From Micavibrio sp. TMED2 (GTDB taxonomy: Bacteria; Pseudomonadota; Alphaproteobacteria; TMED2): 64,000 bases of DNA. The stretch lies in the NCBI GenBank assembly GCA_002168225.1, contig NHBH01000001.1, forward strand, positions 1,062,370-1,126,369, written 5' to 3'. Shown here one piece after another: positions 30,213 to 38,979 of the stretch. The notes beneath the pieces are model-generated. The model was not told the DNA's origin. It did not search any database and saw only the letters and a program-made list of their open reading frames with translations. Both the position numbers and the translations under genes were made by a program. Positions within the stretch are counted from its first letter, which is position 1; the number at the start of each line of letters is the position of its first letter.

Positions 30213-31094
30213 CTATTTGTCCCCGCCCTTGTTCTTCACCTTTGCCGGTGCTGGGGGTGCCTGCAGGCTTTCCGACATGGGCGTCAGCGGTCCGGTGAGC
30301 GCTATTTCGAGGCCCTTTGCCTGCTGCTCGACACTGTTGATCCGGCTTTCGACGTTCGGGTGGGTTTGCAGGAACTCAAAATCATCCAGCGCGCCCTTGG
30401 GCAGTTCTTCCTGTGCCGATTCAAGAGTGCGGAACAGGTCGGTTGCGCCATTGGCATGGCCATATTCCTTTGAGATTGCCAGCAATCCCTCGGCATCGGC
30501 AGCACTCTCTGCCGAGCGGCTGAAACTCAGTTGCAGCAATCCACCGGCGCTGTTCACCAGACTGCCATCAAAACCTTCATTGCCGAACAGCATGCTGTAC
30601 AACGCACTTGCCAGAAACGCGCCGCCCATGCTCGAGGCGACATCGCGATGTTTGATATGGGCAATTTCATGGGCCATCACCATGGCCAGTTCATTCTCGC
30701 TTTTGACCCGTGAGACCAGCCCGCGGAACATGACAACCTGACCGCCCACCGTGGCAAAGGCGTTTACCGTCGGGTCGTCCACATAATGAACCACGATCTC
30801 CATACCGTCCGGCAGGTTCATATGGGCGGTCAGGCGGTCGGCCAGTTCCTGCAATTCTGCCGCCTTGCCGGTGGTGGGACGTTCCAGCCAGTCAGGGTTG
30901 ATCTGGCGTACAATCCATTGCTCGCCGCTGAACGGTATCAGCCGTCCCAGAAATCCGCCGATCACAAAGGCGAGGAACACCAGAGCCGCAATAGTGCCTA
31001 TTACCAGCAGGCCCAGCAGGGTGAAATCCCATAGGGGGTTGGTCTGGCTCCGGTTCATATGATCCGGGATATGCGGGTTTTCATATTTTACCAC
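30213..31094 (-). CDS. M48-family membrane metallopeptidase
   Basis: A peptidase of up to 293 residues. A TM segment (LLGLLVIGTIAALVFLAFVI) is followed by a peptidase domain with MVMAHEIAHIKHRD (HExxH) and ESAADAEGLLAISKEYG holding the third zinc-ligand glutamate. No second long TM is visible, so the catalytic part is probably periplasmic. The longest frame begins with GTG at 31094; an ATG at 31058 (MNRSQTN) is equally likely. It is the last of three leftward genes after two YbjQ-like genes, from which it is separated by 44 bases. Confidence 0.87.
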   Translation of the reverse strand: MVKYENPHIPDHMNRSQTNPLWDFTLLGLLVIGTIAALVFLAFVIGGFLGRLIPFSGEQWIVRQINPDWLERPTTGKAAELQELADRLTAHMNLPDGMEIVVHYVDDPTVNAFATVGGQVVMFRGLVSRVKSENELAMVMAHEIAHIKHRDVASSMGGAFLASALYSMLFGNEGFDGSLVNSAGGLLQLSFSRSAESAADAEGLLAISKEYGHANGATDLFRTLESAQEELPKGALDDFEFLQTHPNVESRINSVEQQAKGLEIALTGPLTPMSESLQAPPAPAKVKNKGGDK

Positions 31095-31138
31095 TGCTCG
31101 GAACTGCCCTTCTCAAGCGATTGGTTTTGATGCCTTGC

Positions 31139-31618
31139 TCAACTGCCGGTAACGGCAGGGCGTCGTTTTTTCCTGTTCGGGATCAGTGCCGTACCATAGG
31201 CCAGCACCTCGATGGAGCCTGTGCTCTTCTTCCCGCCCTTGAATACAGATGATGTTTCCATCCTGACATTAAAGATCATATCGGCACCGAGAGCTTCTGC
31301 CTCTTCCTTCATGCGCAGGATTGCCTCGCGGCGGCTGCGGTCGATCAGGCTCTCATAGGCACTCAGGCGACCGCCAACGATCATGCGCAGACCGGCCAGC
31401 AGGCGCTTGAAATAATCGATGGAAATGACGGCTGAGCCACGGACCAGTGCAATTTGCGGCGTATAGGGCAGGTCGGGAACATGTTTCGAGGACACCGTCA
31501 CAATTTTGCGCAGCTTTTCCTCACGCTCGTAAATGCTCTTGTAGTGCCGTTTTTCCAGAAATGTGCCGGTGATCAATGCCACGACAGCCATGACGGCAAC
31601 CAGTATCAGCTCACTCAT
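31139..31618 (-). CDS. Membrane-anchored YbjQ-like (UPF0145) protein
   Basis: A 159-residue protein with an N-terminal TM segment (LILVAVMAVVALITGTFL) and a YbjQ-like domain: VRGSAVISIDYFKRLLAGLR, VGGRLSAYESLIDRSRREAI, and EALGADMIFNVRMETSS. The soluble domain is a diverged copy of the gene upstream, which it overlaps by eight bases. The family has been called a heavy-metal-binding domain, but its biochemistry is not settled. A basic tail (NRKKRRPAVTGS) follows. Confidence 0.82.
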   Translation of the reverse strand: MSELILVAVMAVVALITGTFLEKRHYKSIYEREEKLRKIVTVSSKHVPDLPYTPQIALVRGSAVISIDYFKRLLAGLRMIVGGRLSAYESLIDRSRREAILRMKEEAEALGADMIFNVRMETSSVFKGGKKSTGSIEVLAYGTALIPNRKKRRPAVTGS

Positions 31619-31949
31619 TGATCTGCGGTTCCGCCTTTTTCAGCACGACCGCTGTACCATAAGCCATGAGCTCTGATGCGCCCTGGGTAACCGATGATGT
31701 GGCGAAACGGATATTCAGCACGGCGTTGGCGCCAATGGCCTCGGCCTGGGCTTCCATGCGCTTCACTGCTTCTTCCCGGCTGTCACGGAGCAGTTCGGTA
31801 TAGCCCTTCAACTCGCCACCAACGAGGTTCTTTAGTCCGGCCATCAAGTCACGACCGATGTGTTTGGCGCGCACGGTGCTGCCCTGTACCACGCCCAGAT
31901 GCTTGGCGACACGGGCGCCCGGTACATATTCAAGTGTTGTCAAAATCAT
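31611..31949 (-). CDS. YbjQ-family (UPF0145) protein
   Basis: A 112-residue soluble member of the YbjQ family, which forms pentamers in known structures. Hallmarks are VVQGSTVRAKHIGRDLMAGL, LVGGELKGYTELLRDSREEA and EAIGANAVLNIRFATSSV, with the end MAYGTAVVL. The ATG at 31949 is preferred; a GTG at 31967 is possible. It heads the YbjQ-YbjQ-M48 unit. Confidence 0.88.
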   Translation of the reverse strand: MILTTLEYVPGARVAKHLGVVQGSTVRAKHIGRDLMAGLKNLVGGELKGYTELLRDSREEAVKRMEAQAEAIGANAVLNIRFATSSVTQGASELMAYGTAVVLKKAEPQINE

Positions 31950-32070
31950 GGGTTTCAGACCCGCCACGGAGAGAGTTTATAAGACCCGTTATCATAACAC
32001 GGATCGGGGAGCGGGCTATCGGCAACAGCGCCTGTGAAGCCGGTATATTGCGGGTGTTGCCCGGTTGCCG

Positions 32071-33054
32071 TCAGGTTTTATCGCCGGTTTGGGCGAGCGG
32101 ATGGTTCTCCACCACGGCCTTGCGCAGCCGATCGCCCGAGACATGGGTATAGATCTGGGTCGTCGCGATATCGGCATGGCCGAGCAGTTGCTGCACCACG
32201 CGCAGGTCGGCACCGTGATCGAGCAGATGGGTAGCAAAGGCATGGCGCAGCACATGCGGACTGATCTTGCCCGGATTGATCCCGGCTTCCAGCGCCAGTT
32301 CCTTGACCAGTTGGCCGAAGCGCTGGCGGGTCAGATGCCCGGCACTGGCGCGGGTTGATGGAAACAGCCACGGATTATCCTCGGGCTTCTGTCCTGCGGG
32401 CAGATAGGCACCGCGCACGGGCAGATACCGGGCGAGCGCTGAGCGGGCACCATCGCCGAGGGGGACGATGCGCTCACGGCCACCTTTGCCGCGTACCGTG
32501 ATCATCTGCAGTTCACGGTCGAAGGATGTCAGCTTCATGCCGACCAGTTCCGAAACCCTGAGGCCGGTGGCATAGAGCAGTTCCAGCAGGCAGATCAGCC
32601 GCATCTGGTCTTCATCCGACCATTTGCCGGTCGCGTCGATCAGTGCGGTTACCTCTTCCTCGCTCAGGGTTTTCGGCAGTGGTCTGCCGGGTTTGGGTGG
32701 CGAGATATGGCGGCTCGGGTCATCGACCCGCAGCTTTTCCGAAACCAGAAACTTGTAGAACTGGCGGAACGCGGACAACCGCCGTGCGGCGGTACGCGGG
32801 TTCTGCTGCCCCTGCCGTCCGGCGAGGTCACTGAAATAGCCGTGCAGATCATCGCTGCTGGCATCGCTGATGCCGATCTTGCGCGGCGTCAGATACAGCA
32901 CGAGGTCCTGCAGGTCGCGGCGATAGGCAGCCTTGGTATTCTCGCTCGCCCCGCGTTCGGCGGTCAGCATGTCGAGAAAGGCATCGACCTGTCCGGGCAG
33001 GGCAGGCTGTGCGGGTTTGTTGCTGGCGGGCTTATTCGCTGGTGTCGATGCCAT
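32071..33054 (-). CDS. xerD: Tyrosine recombinase XerD
   Basis: A 327-residue site-specific recombinase that resolves chromosome dimers at dif with XerC. The N-terminal SAM-like DNA-binding half is followed by the catalytic set: Arg in YATGLRVSELVG, Lys in VRGKGGRERIVPLG, HVLRHAFATHLLDHG, LLGHADIATTQIYTHV with the nucleophilic tyrosine. Assignment as XerD and not XerC rests on its position next to the aroK/aroB block, common in alphaproteobacteria. The ATG at 33054 overlaps the end of the upstream gene by 23 bases. Confidence 0.9.
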   Translation of the reverse strand: MASTPANKPASNKPAQPALPGQVDAFLDMLTAERGASENTKAAYRRDLQDLVLYLTPRKIGISDASSDDLHGYFSDLAGRQGQQNPRTAARRLSAFRQFYKFLVSEKLRVDDPSRHISPPKPGRPLPKTLSEEEVTALIDATGKWSDEDQMRLICLLELLYATGLRVSELVGMKLTSFDRELQMITVRGKGGRERIVPLGDGARSALARYLPVRGAYLPAGQKPEDNPWLFPSTRASAGHLTRQRFGQLVKELALEAGINPGKISPHVLRHAFATHLLDHGADLRVVQQLLGHADIATTQIYTHVSGDRLRKAVVENHPLAQTGDKT

Positions 33055-34693
33055 CGATGCCCTGATCGGTTGCCGTGGCCAGAATGGCATGCTGCGCCAG
33101 TGTCTGGGCCTCTTCCACCAGTCCGAGGCGGACCAGCGTATTGATCGTTTCCATCAGCAGAAATGGCGACAGCGACGCCAGCGGCTTGTCGCCGGTCAGC
33201 AGCAGGGTCGCGAGCAAGGCCTGGCCGGTGCCCTGTGTGCCGTTGCCGCTGCTGTGCAGAACCGCGAGGGCCGCTGCCGAAACATCATTGCCGCCGAACT
33301 GGCTGGCGAGAATATTTGCGCGTGATGTCAGGCCGAGACCGGCGGTTATGGCTTGTGCGACCGGTTGCAGGGCTTGCAGTTCCGGCTGGTTGGCCAGTAC
33401 CGGTGTGCTGGTCCGGTGCATGGCCAACTGGCGGGCGAAGTTGCCGACCTGTGTTGCCGGGTGGGTGCCTGCCTGTCGCAACCAGAGCGATGCCTCATCC
33501 ACCGACCCGGTGCCATGCAGCAGCATGAAGGCTGTCGGGGCGATGGCCTCGGTGCCGGGCGCTGGCTGGAGCGAGCGGATGATGCCGGCGAAATAGGGCA
33601 GGAGCGCGCCTTCGATCGGGCGTGACTGTTCCCATGCCCGCGCAATCAGCTGTGTCTTGATCGCCTCGAGGGATTCAGCATCGGCAGCGGCGAGCAGGAC
33701 GGCCACCGGTGTTGTCGGATCAGCCAGTGGATCGGCGAGGTCGGCAGAGACAAATCCCGCGGCCTTGAAGCCATCACGCAATTCGCTGTCGCTCAGCCAT
33801 CCGGCGCGGGCGAGATCGATCAGGGCTGTGAGTGCACCGTCGACAGATTTCAGATCGCTTAGCTGCTGGTTGAGCCAGACGGCACGCTGCAGCAGCGAGG
33901 CATCCGGGCCGAGGGTAAGGCCGGCTTTCGCCAGCAGAACGAACGCAACCGGCGCATCAATGGGATCAACAGCGCCCAATTCTGTTTCAACAAAACCGGC
34001 TTCGAGTTTGGTGCCCGCGGCGAGGGCGGCAGCGGCGGCAAGCGTGTCCTCGGAGGCGATGCCCGCCTCGCGCAGGATGTTGCTCAGGAAGTTGACGGCA
34101 CCGCTGTTGCCTTCCTCGATCTGGCAGAACAGATCGACACGATCCCAGAACCCGTTGGCAGTATCATTATCGCGGTCGGTTTCCCGCAGCGTATCACAGG
34201 CGATGCTGGCATTGCCGTCGAGCAGGGCAGCGGTCGCGCGCAACCGATCACCGGCAGCAGGCTGACGCGGGGCAATAGAATGGGCCAGTTGCTGGGCTTG
34301 TCGGAAATAGCCGAGGCGCAACAGCCCCTCGACCCGGGCGATGTCAAAATCGCTGCCCGCCCCTTCCGGCGGGCGGGCGGTGCTCGACAGCACACGTCGG
34401 GCGAGGTCACGGATCGCCGGGATTTGGGTGTTGGCGGAGATACCGCCGATCATGGTGGTGATCAGCCCGGCATCGGCCCCTTGCCAGAGGCTGATATCCA
34501 TGCCGCCATTGCGACCGGGATCGAGAATACCGATGCCCGTCGCCCGTCCGGCGCTATCACCGCTGAGGGGCACGGGGCGCAGTTCGGTGGCGGTAATACC
34601 CTGTGCATGGCCCTGTCCGGCGCTAAGGGCCGCAAACAGACCGATGGCACTGCTGACGAGCAGAAAGCCGAATTTATTGGCGCTGGATGGCAT
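33032..34693 (-). CDS. Exported helical-repeat protein, unknown function
   Basis: A 553-residue protein with a signal peptide (residues ~1-30: hydrophobic LLVSSAIGLFAALSAG, then GHAQG). The mature part is almost entirely alpha-helical, alanine/leucine-rich, with TPR-like helical segments such as ARVEGLLRLGYFRQAQQLAH and LASLSPFLLMETINTLVRLG. No catalytic motif is visible. It should be periplasmic. It overlaps both xerD downstream and the small TM gene upstream, so all three are probably co-transcribed; similar unnamed genes lie beside xerD in relatives. Confidence 0.8.
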   Translation of the reverse strand: MPSSANKFGFLLVSSAIGLFAALSAGQGHAQGITATELRPVPLSGDSAGRATGIGILDPGRNGGMDISLWQGADAGLITTMIGGISANTQIPAIRDLARRVLSSTARPPEGAGSDFDIARVEGLLRLGYFRQAQQLAHSIAPRQPAAGDRLRATAALLDGNASIACDTLRETDRDNDTANGFWDRVDLFCQIEEGNSGAVNFLSNILREAGIASEDTLAAAAALAAGTKLEAGFVETELGAVDPIDAPVAFVLLAKAGLTLGPDASLLQRAVWLNQQLSDLKSVDGALTALIDLARAGWLSDSELRDGFKAAGFVSADLADPLADPTTPVAVLLAAADAESLEAIKTQLIARAWEQSRPIEGALLPYFAGIIRSLQPAPGTEAIAPTAFMLLHGTGSVDEASLWLRQAGTHPATQVGNFARQLAMHRTSTPVLANQPELQALQPVAQAITAGLGLTSRANILASQFGGNDVSAAALAVLHSSGNGTQGTGQALLATLLLTGDKPLASLSPFLLMETINTLVRLGLVEEAQTLAQHAILATATDQGIDGIDTSE

Positions 34694-34895
34694 TGTCGGG
34701 AACCGGGATCTGTACCGTGGCGGTCGGTGCGGGCAATTCGGCGCTGCCGAGATAAATCACCCCGCCGACAATCAGCAACAGGGTCATCAGCAGCAGAAAG
34801 CCGATGAATTTCATCAGAATACCGCCGGATTGCTTGCCGGACAGGATGGCTGTTGATTCGTGATTTTTGGCGCGGGGGGGCAGATTTTCAGTCAT
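34674..34895 (-). CDS. Small single-TM protein
   Basis: A 73-residue protein with a basic/polar N-terminus, one TM helix (FIGFLLLMTLLLIVGGVIYL, about residues 30-49) and a short proline-rich periplasmic tail. It overlaps the start of the exported 553-residue protein by 20 bases, which points to translational coupling and a shared envelope task. An internal ATG at residue 28 would give a 46-residue form with the TM at its N-terminus. No family name is known to me. Confidence 0.7.
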   Translation of the reverse strand: MTENLPPRAKNHESTAILSGKQSGGILMKFIGFLLLMTLLLIVGGVIYLGSAELPAPTATVQIPVPDNAIQRQ

Positions 34896-35264
34896 ACGTC
34901 GACAAGGAATAGGTTGTTTGGGTAACTAGATATGGTTCATAAGGAATTTGACCAGTCATGACTGGAGTGCCTGAATTTTGCGGCTTTTTAAAGACCGAAA
35001 GCGGTATGGCCTGTGCGCTTTTTCAAAATGTGACAGGCGCACCACCAGCGGCGACAGGGCGTGTGACGAGGCATTTTTAACGTGATTTGGCCGAAAAACC
35101 GGCAAATCAGGGTGTTTGCTCCCTTGCTCTTGTGGTTTTAAGGCCTTAGAAGGTGCCGCGCGCAACCGTTGTTATTGGTGAGAACGGTCATATCTGTGAG
35201 GGGATAAGGTGTTATCCTGTCATATCGTGCATACTGAATATAACCACTGAGGCGAGTTTCACGG
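34896..35264. other. Divergent intergenic region between xerD operon and aroK
   Basis: About 370 bases with no convincing gene. It contains a perfect 14-base palindrome CCAGTCATGACTGG (34952-34965), a bulged stem GATTTG..CCG/CGGCAAATC near 35081-35105, and a small hairpin GGATAA-GGTG-TTATCC (35202-35217) about 50 bases before aroK. Promoters in both directions are expected; I cannot point to clear -35/-10 pairs. Confidence 0.6.
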
Positions 35265-35837
35265 ATGTCGGTTGGTAAATTGGATCGCTCTATTGTTATG
35301 GTTGGCCTGATGGGTGCTGGCAAAAGCAGCATTGGCCGTCGGTTGGCCAACCGTCTCGGGCTGCCTTTCGTTGATGCCGATAACGAGATCGAGAAAGCTG
35401 CCGGGTGCAGTATCTCCGAAATTTTCGACCGGTTCGGTGAAGCCGCGTTCCGCGATGGTGAGCGCAAGGTCATCAAGCGCCTGATGGACGGCAAGGTACA
35501 GGTCCTGTCCACCGGTGGCGGTGCCTTCATGGACCCGGAAACCCGTGAGCTGATCTCCCAGGAAGGCGTGTCAGTCTGGCTCCGTGCCGATCTCGACCTG
35601 CTGGTCCAGCGCTGCTCACGCCGCAATACCCGGCCGCTGCTGCAAAAGGGCGACCCGAAGGAAATCCTGCAAAAGCTGATCGATGAGCGCTACCCGGTTT
35701 ACGGTCAGGCCGATATCACCGTTGATGCCGGTGACCGCGATCATGAGGATACGGTCGATCAGGTGATCCGCCAGCTCGGCGAATATATTGATGACGCTGA
35801 TGCCCGTCAGCCGGAAACCGCCGGTGCCCACGGTTAA
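35265..35837 (+). CDS. aroK: Shikimate kinase
   Basis: A 190-residue kinase phosphorylating shikimate at the 3-hydroxyl. Walker A is GLMGAGKSSIGRRLA (residues 14-28); DADNEIEKAAG carries the shikimate-binding aspartate, RFGEAAFRDGE an essential arginine, and STGGGAFMD the third substrate loop. The lid arginine lies in RPLLQKGDP. aroB begins inside its last 16 codons. Confidence 0.97.
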   Translation: MSVGKLDRSIVMVGLMGAGKSSIGRRLANRLGLPFVDADNEIEKAAGCSISEIFDRFGEAAFRDGERKVIKRLMDGKVQVLSTGGGAFMDPETRELISQEGVSVWLRADLDLLVQRCSRRNTRPLLQKGDPKEILQKLIDERYPVYGQADITVDAGDRDHEDTVDQVIRQLGEYIDDADARQPETAGAHG

Positions 35838-37002
35838 CAAAATCCCCGATACGGTGCCTGACCCTGCAACCACGACGAGCCTGTCAGTGGACCTTGCCGG
35901 TCGTGCCTATGATATCGACATCGGTGCGGGTCTGCTGTCCACGCTCGGTACCACGCTGACAGCGCAATTCGGCAATCGCCTGTTTGTGCCGGTGGTCGAT
36001 GCGGTGGTCGCCGAGCATCACCTGATGACCGTGGTCAACAGCTTCTCCCATACCGATGCCAGCCTTGCCGAGCCGATTATTGTCGCCTCGGGTGAGGGCA
36101 GCAAAAGCTGGGATGGCCTGCAGACGGTTGTCGAAGGTCTGCTCGACCGTGGTGTTGATCGCCGTGCCGTGGTGATTGCCATCGGTGGCGGTGTGGTCGG
36201 TGATCTCGCCGGATTTGCGGCAGCCAGCGTCATGCGTGGCGTCGATTTCGTGCAGGTGCCGACAACCCTGCTGGCACAGGTGGACAGCTCGGTCGGTGGC
36301 AAGACCGGCATCAATACCCGTCACGGCAAGAACCTCGTCGGTGCCTTCCACCAGCCCCGCCGGGTGGTCATCGATATTGATACGCTGGCGACCCTGCCAG
36401 CGCGTGAGATGTGCGCCGGTTATGCCGAGGTGGTCAAATACGGTCTGCTCGGCGATGCCGGTTTCTTTCAGTGGTTGCAGGACAATGGCCGCAAGGTGCT
36501 GGACCGCGACCCGGCAGCGCTGGTTGAGGCTATTCGTCGGAGCTGTGCCGCCAAGGCTGCCATTGTTGCCGCCGATGAGCGTGAGGCGGGACAGCGCGCA
36601 TTGCTGAACCTCGGCCATACCTTTGCCCATGCCTTCGAGGCAGAGGGCGGCTATAACGGCACGCTCTTGCATGGTGAGGCGGTGTCGATCGGCATGGCGC
36701 TGGCGTTCCGGCTGTCAGCCGCGCTCGGCTATTGTTCCGATGATGACGTGATCTCTGTCGAACAGCATCTCTATGACCACGACATGCCGCTCCTGCCGCG
36801 TGAGGGTGCATGGCGCCAACGGCTGTCCACCGACCGGCTGCTCGGCCATATGGCCCATGACAAGAAGACCGTGGATGGTCAGCTGACCTTCATTCTGGCC
36901 CGCGGCATCGGTGATGCCTTCATCACCCGTGACGTTCCGACCGATGCCGTGCGCGGCGTCCTCGACGATTTCCTGATCCGGCTGGCAACTGCGAATGCCT
37001 GA
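35791..37002 (+). CDS. aroB: 3-dehydroquinate synthase
   Basis: A 403-residue NAD- and metal-dependent enzyme making 3-dehydroquinate from DAHP. GGGVVGDLAGFAAASVMRG and QVPTTLLAQVDSSVGGKTGI are the NAD- and substrate-binding core, with metal ligands in ALLNLGHTFAHAFE and LLHGEAVSIGMALA. The first ~30 residues before SLSVDLAGRAYDI are an extension; starts at 35791 and 35800 are both possible, each overlapping the aroK end by about 40-47 bases. Confidence 0.96.
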   Translation: MTLMPVSRKPPVPTVNKIPDTVPDPATTTSLSVDLAGRAYDIDIGAGLLSTLGTTLTAQFGNRLFVPVVDAVVAEHHLMTVVNSFSHTDASLAEPIIVASGEGSKSWDGLQTVVEGLLDRGVDRRAVVIAIGGGVVGDLAGFAAASVMRGVDFVQVPTTLLAQVDSSVGGKTGINTRHGKNLVGAFHQPRRVVIDIDTLATLPAREMCAGYAEVVKYGLLGDAGFFQWLQDNGRKVLDRDPAALVEAIRRSCAAKAAIVAADEREAGQRALLNLGHTFAHAFEAEGGYNGTLLHGEAVSIGMALAFRLSAALGYCSDDDVISVEQHLYDHDMPLLPREGAWRQRLSTDRLLGHMAHDKKTVDGQLTFILARGIGDAFITRDVPTDAVRGVLDDFLIRLATANA

Positions 37003-37088
37003 TCCCGAATTTTCGTCTTCTGCTTGCCTATTCGGCACGGATGATCGAAATCTAGTCCACTTCATCAGCAATCGAGCGTGATAAACCA

Positions 37089-38396
37089 ATGGATATCTGG
37101 ATAACAGCAGGTGCCGTAACCCTGCTTATGATCCTGTCGGCTTTCTTTTCCGGTTCCGAAACTGCCCTGACCGCTGCCTCCCGGGCCAAGATGCACCAGC
37201 TCGCCGAGTCCGGCGACAAGCGTGCCGGTCTGGTCAATTACCTGCGTGAGAGCAAGGAGCGGCTGATCGGTGCGATCCTGCTCGGCAACAACCTGGTCAA
37301 TATTCTGGCCACCGCGCTGACTTCCAGCCTGATGATCCAGCTGTTCGGTGAGGCTGGCGTTGTCTATGCCACCATCGGCATGACCATTCTGGTGCTGATC
37401 TTTGCTGAGGTACTGCCAAAGACCTATGCCATCCGTCATGCGGACAAGGCGGCGCTGCTGGTCTCGCCGGTGATCCGACTGGTGGTTTTCCTGCTTGCCC
37501 CGATTACCGGCGCGATTACCGGTATTGTGCGCTTTATCCTGAAGCTGTTTGGCGATGCCGGGGATCAGGTCAGTTTTGCCGGCAATCTCGACGAGCTGCG
37601 CGGTGCCATTGAGTTGCACCGGGCCGAGGATGAGGTGGAAAAAGAGGAAATCCGCCACGAACGCGCCATGCTGCGCTCGGTTCTGGAACTGCAGGATATC
37701 GAGGTCGGCGAGATCATGACCCACCGCCGCCATGTGGCGATGATCAATATCGAGGAAGACAATGCGACCATTGTCGATGAGATGCTGGCATCGAGCCATA
37801 CCCGCCTGCCGATTTATGAGGGCGAGGCCGACAACATTATCGGCGTGCTGCATTCCAAGGATCTGCTTCGCGCGGTGCAGGCCAGCAATAGCGATATTGC
37901 CAGTCTCGACATTCGCCAGATCGCCAGCAAACCCTGGTTCATCCCTGACACCACCTCACTGTTTGACCAGCTGCATGAATTCCGGGAGCGGCGTGAGCAC
38001 TTCTCTCTGGTGATCGACGAGTATGGCGCACTGCAGGGTGTGGTGACCCTTGAGGACATTCTGGAAGAGATCGTCGGGGAGATCGATGACGAACACGACG
38101 CCCCGGTGGCGGGTGTGCGCCGGGAGGCCGATGGCAGCTATCTGGTGCAGGGTTCGGTGACCATTCGTGACCTGAACCGGGAATTTGAATGGAAGCTGCC
38201 GACCGAGGATTACTCGACGGTTGCCGGTCTGGTGCTGCATGAGGCCCGGCGCATCCCCGAGGTGGGCCAGACCTATGCCTTCTACGGCCTCAGCTTCGAG
38301 ATACTGCGCCGTCAGCGCAATCAGATCACGCTGCTGCGTATCCGCCCACCGGAAATGCAGTTGCAGCCGGAGAGCGTGGAAGTCCCGGAAGCCTGA
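37089..38396 (+). CDS. CNNM/CorC-family transporter-associated protein
   Basis: A 435-residue protein with an N-terminal CNNM (DUF21) membrane domain of about four hydrophobic segments (starting LLMILSAFFSGSETALTAAS), a pair of CBS domains (about residues 200-320: IMTHRRHVAMI, ARLPI-like TRLPIYEGEADNIIGVLHSKD, LVIDEYGALQGVVTLEDILE) and a C-terminal CorC/HlyC domain. Relatives take part in magnesium/cobalt efflux or tolerance; the old name hemolysin C is misleading. It follows aroB by 86 bases and ends at a strong terminator. Confidence 0.9.
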   Translation: MDIWITAGAVTLLMILSAFFSGSETALTAASRAKMHQLAESGDKRAGLVNYLRESKERLIGAILLGNNLVNILATALTSSLMIQLFGEAGVVYATIGMTILVLIFAEVLPKTYAIRHADKAALLVSPVIRLVVFLLAPITGAITGIVRFILKLFGDAGDQVSFAGNLDELRGAIELHRAEDEVEKEEIRHERAMLRSVLELQDIEVGEIMTHRRHVAMINIEEDNATIVDEMLASSHTRLPIYEGEADNIIGVLHSKDLLRAVQASNSDIASLDIRQIASKPWFIPDTTSLFDQLHEFRERREHFSLVIDEYGALQGVVTLEDILEEIVGEIDDEHDAPVAGVRREADGSYLVQGSVTIRDLNREFEWKLPTEDYSTVAGLVLHEARRIPEVGQTYAFYGLSFEILRRQRNQITLLRIRPPEMQLQPESVEVPEA

Positions 38397-38426
38397 GCCT
38401 TAGCCCGCTCATATCCCTGAAATGAG

Positions 38427-38456
38427 AAAAGCCTGACCACGTGGTCAGGCTTTTTT
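38427..38456. terminator. Bidirectional rho-independent terminator
   Basis: AAAAGCCTGACCAC-GTGGTCAGGCTTTT is a perfect 28-base palindrome with A residues before and T residues after it. It can stop transcription of the CorC gene from the left and of the small gene at 38494-38763 from the right. Confidence 0.92.
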
Positions 38457-38493
38457 CGAAACTTGTTTATCTGGCTGATGCCAGCAGGGCCTA

Positions 38494-38763
38494 TCAGAAG
38501 CGGCGCTGCAGGTTCATCCGCTGTTCCTGTGCAGGGGCCGGAACGGTGGCCAGTGCCGGTGCCGGTTGTGGCATCAAGCTGCTCATCAGTGCGTGAACTG
38601 AATCACGACCGGAACCCAGAACCTTGCCAGCGGTCTCACCAATTGAGCGCAGCACTTCTGCCGGGCTCAGTTGCTCGCGGCTTGCCAGCATTGAACCGGC
38701 GAGGCCGGAGATGCTTGCGGTGCTTTCTTCGGTGGCTGCTGCGCCTGCGGGAAAGTTCTTCAT
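38494..38763 (-). CDS. Small orphan protein (89 residues)
   Basis: An 89-residue protein of no family known to me. The ATG at 38763 has GGA nine bases upstream; a longer frame starts at 38793. It has a serine/alanine-rich N-terminus, a probable helix (REQLSPAEVLRSIGETAGKV), and a proline/alanine-rich tail ending in basic QRMNLQRRF. There is no TM or signal. It is a single-gene unit: terminator on its 3' side and AT-rich DNA (38790-38930) upstream. Confidence 0.5.
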   Translation of the reverse strand: MKNFPAGAAATEESTASISGLAGSMLASREQLSPAEVLRSIGETAGKVLGSGRDSVHALMSSLMPQPAPALATVPAPAQEQRMNLQRRF

Positions 38764-38936
38764 CGGTCTGTTCCAGTTGCTTCGGACTATCATTAATATC
38801 TCTGGAATTGATGAAAGCGCATATTTTAATGCTCATGCAAGGCATATTTTTATAATAATATTTCTTTCTTTTGAAAGATGGTGTTGTTGATACTTTGTGC
38901 GCAATTTTTGAGTGTGCAATGCAGCAATCAAAGAAA

Positions 38937-38958
38937 AAGGCGGCTTTTCAGCCGCCTT
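38937..38958 (-). terminator. Rho-independent terminator of secA
   Basis: On the minus strand AAGGCGGC-TGAAAA-GCCGCCTT is an 8-base stem followed by TTTCTTT, 22 bases after the secA stop. Confidence 0.88.
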
Positions 38959-38979
38959 CCTGTCTTTATGTGAGTCGCC

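Noticed and set aside
34956..35165. A 69-codon minus-strand frame in the aroK upstream region
   Set aside because: Basic, unstructured, no homolog that I recognise, and it overlaps the palindrome and likely promoters.
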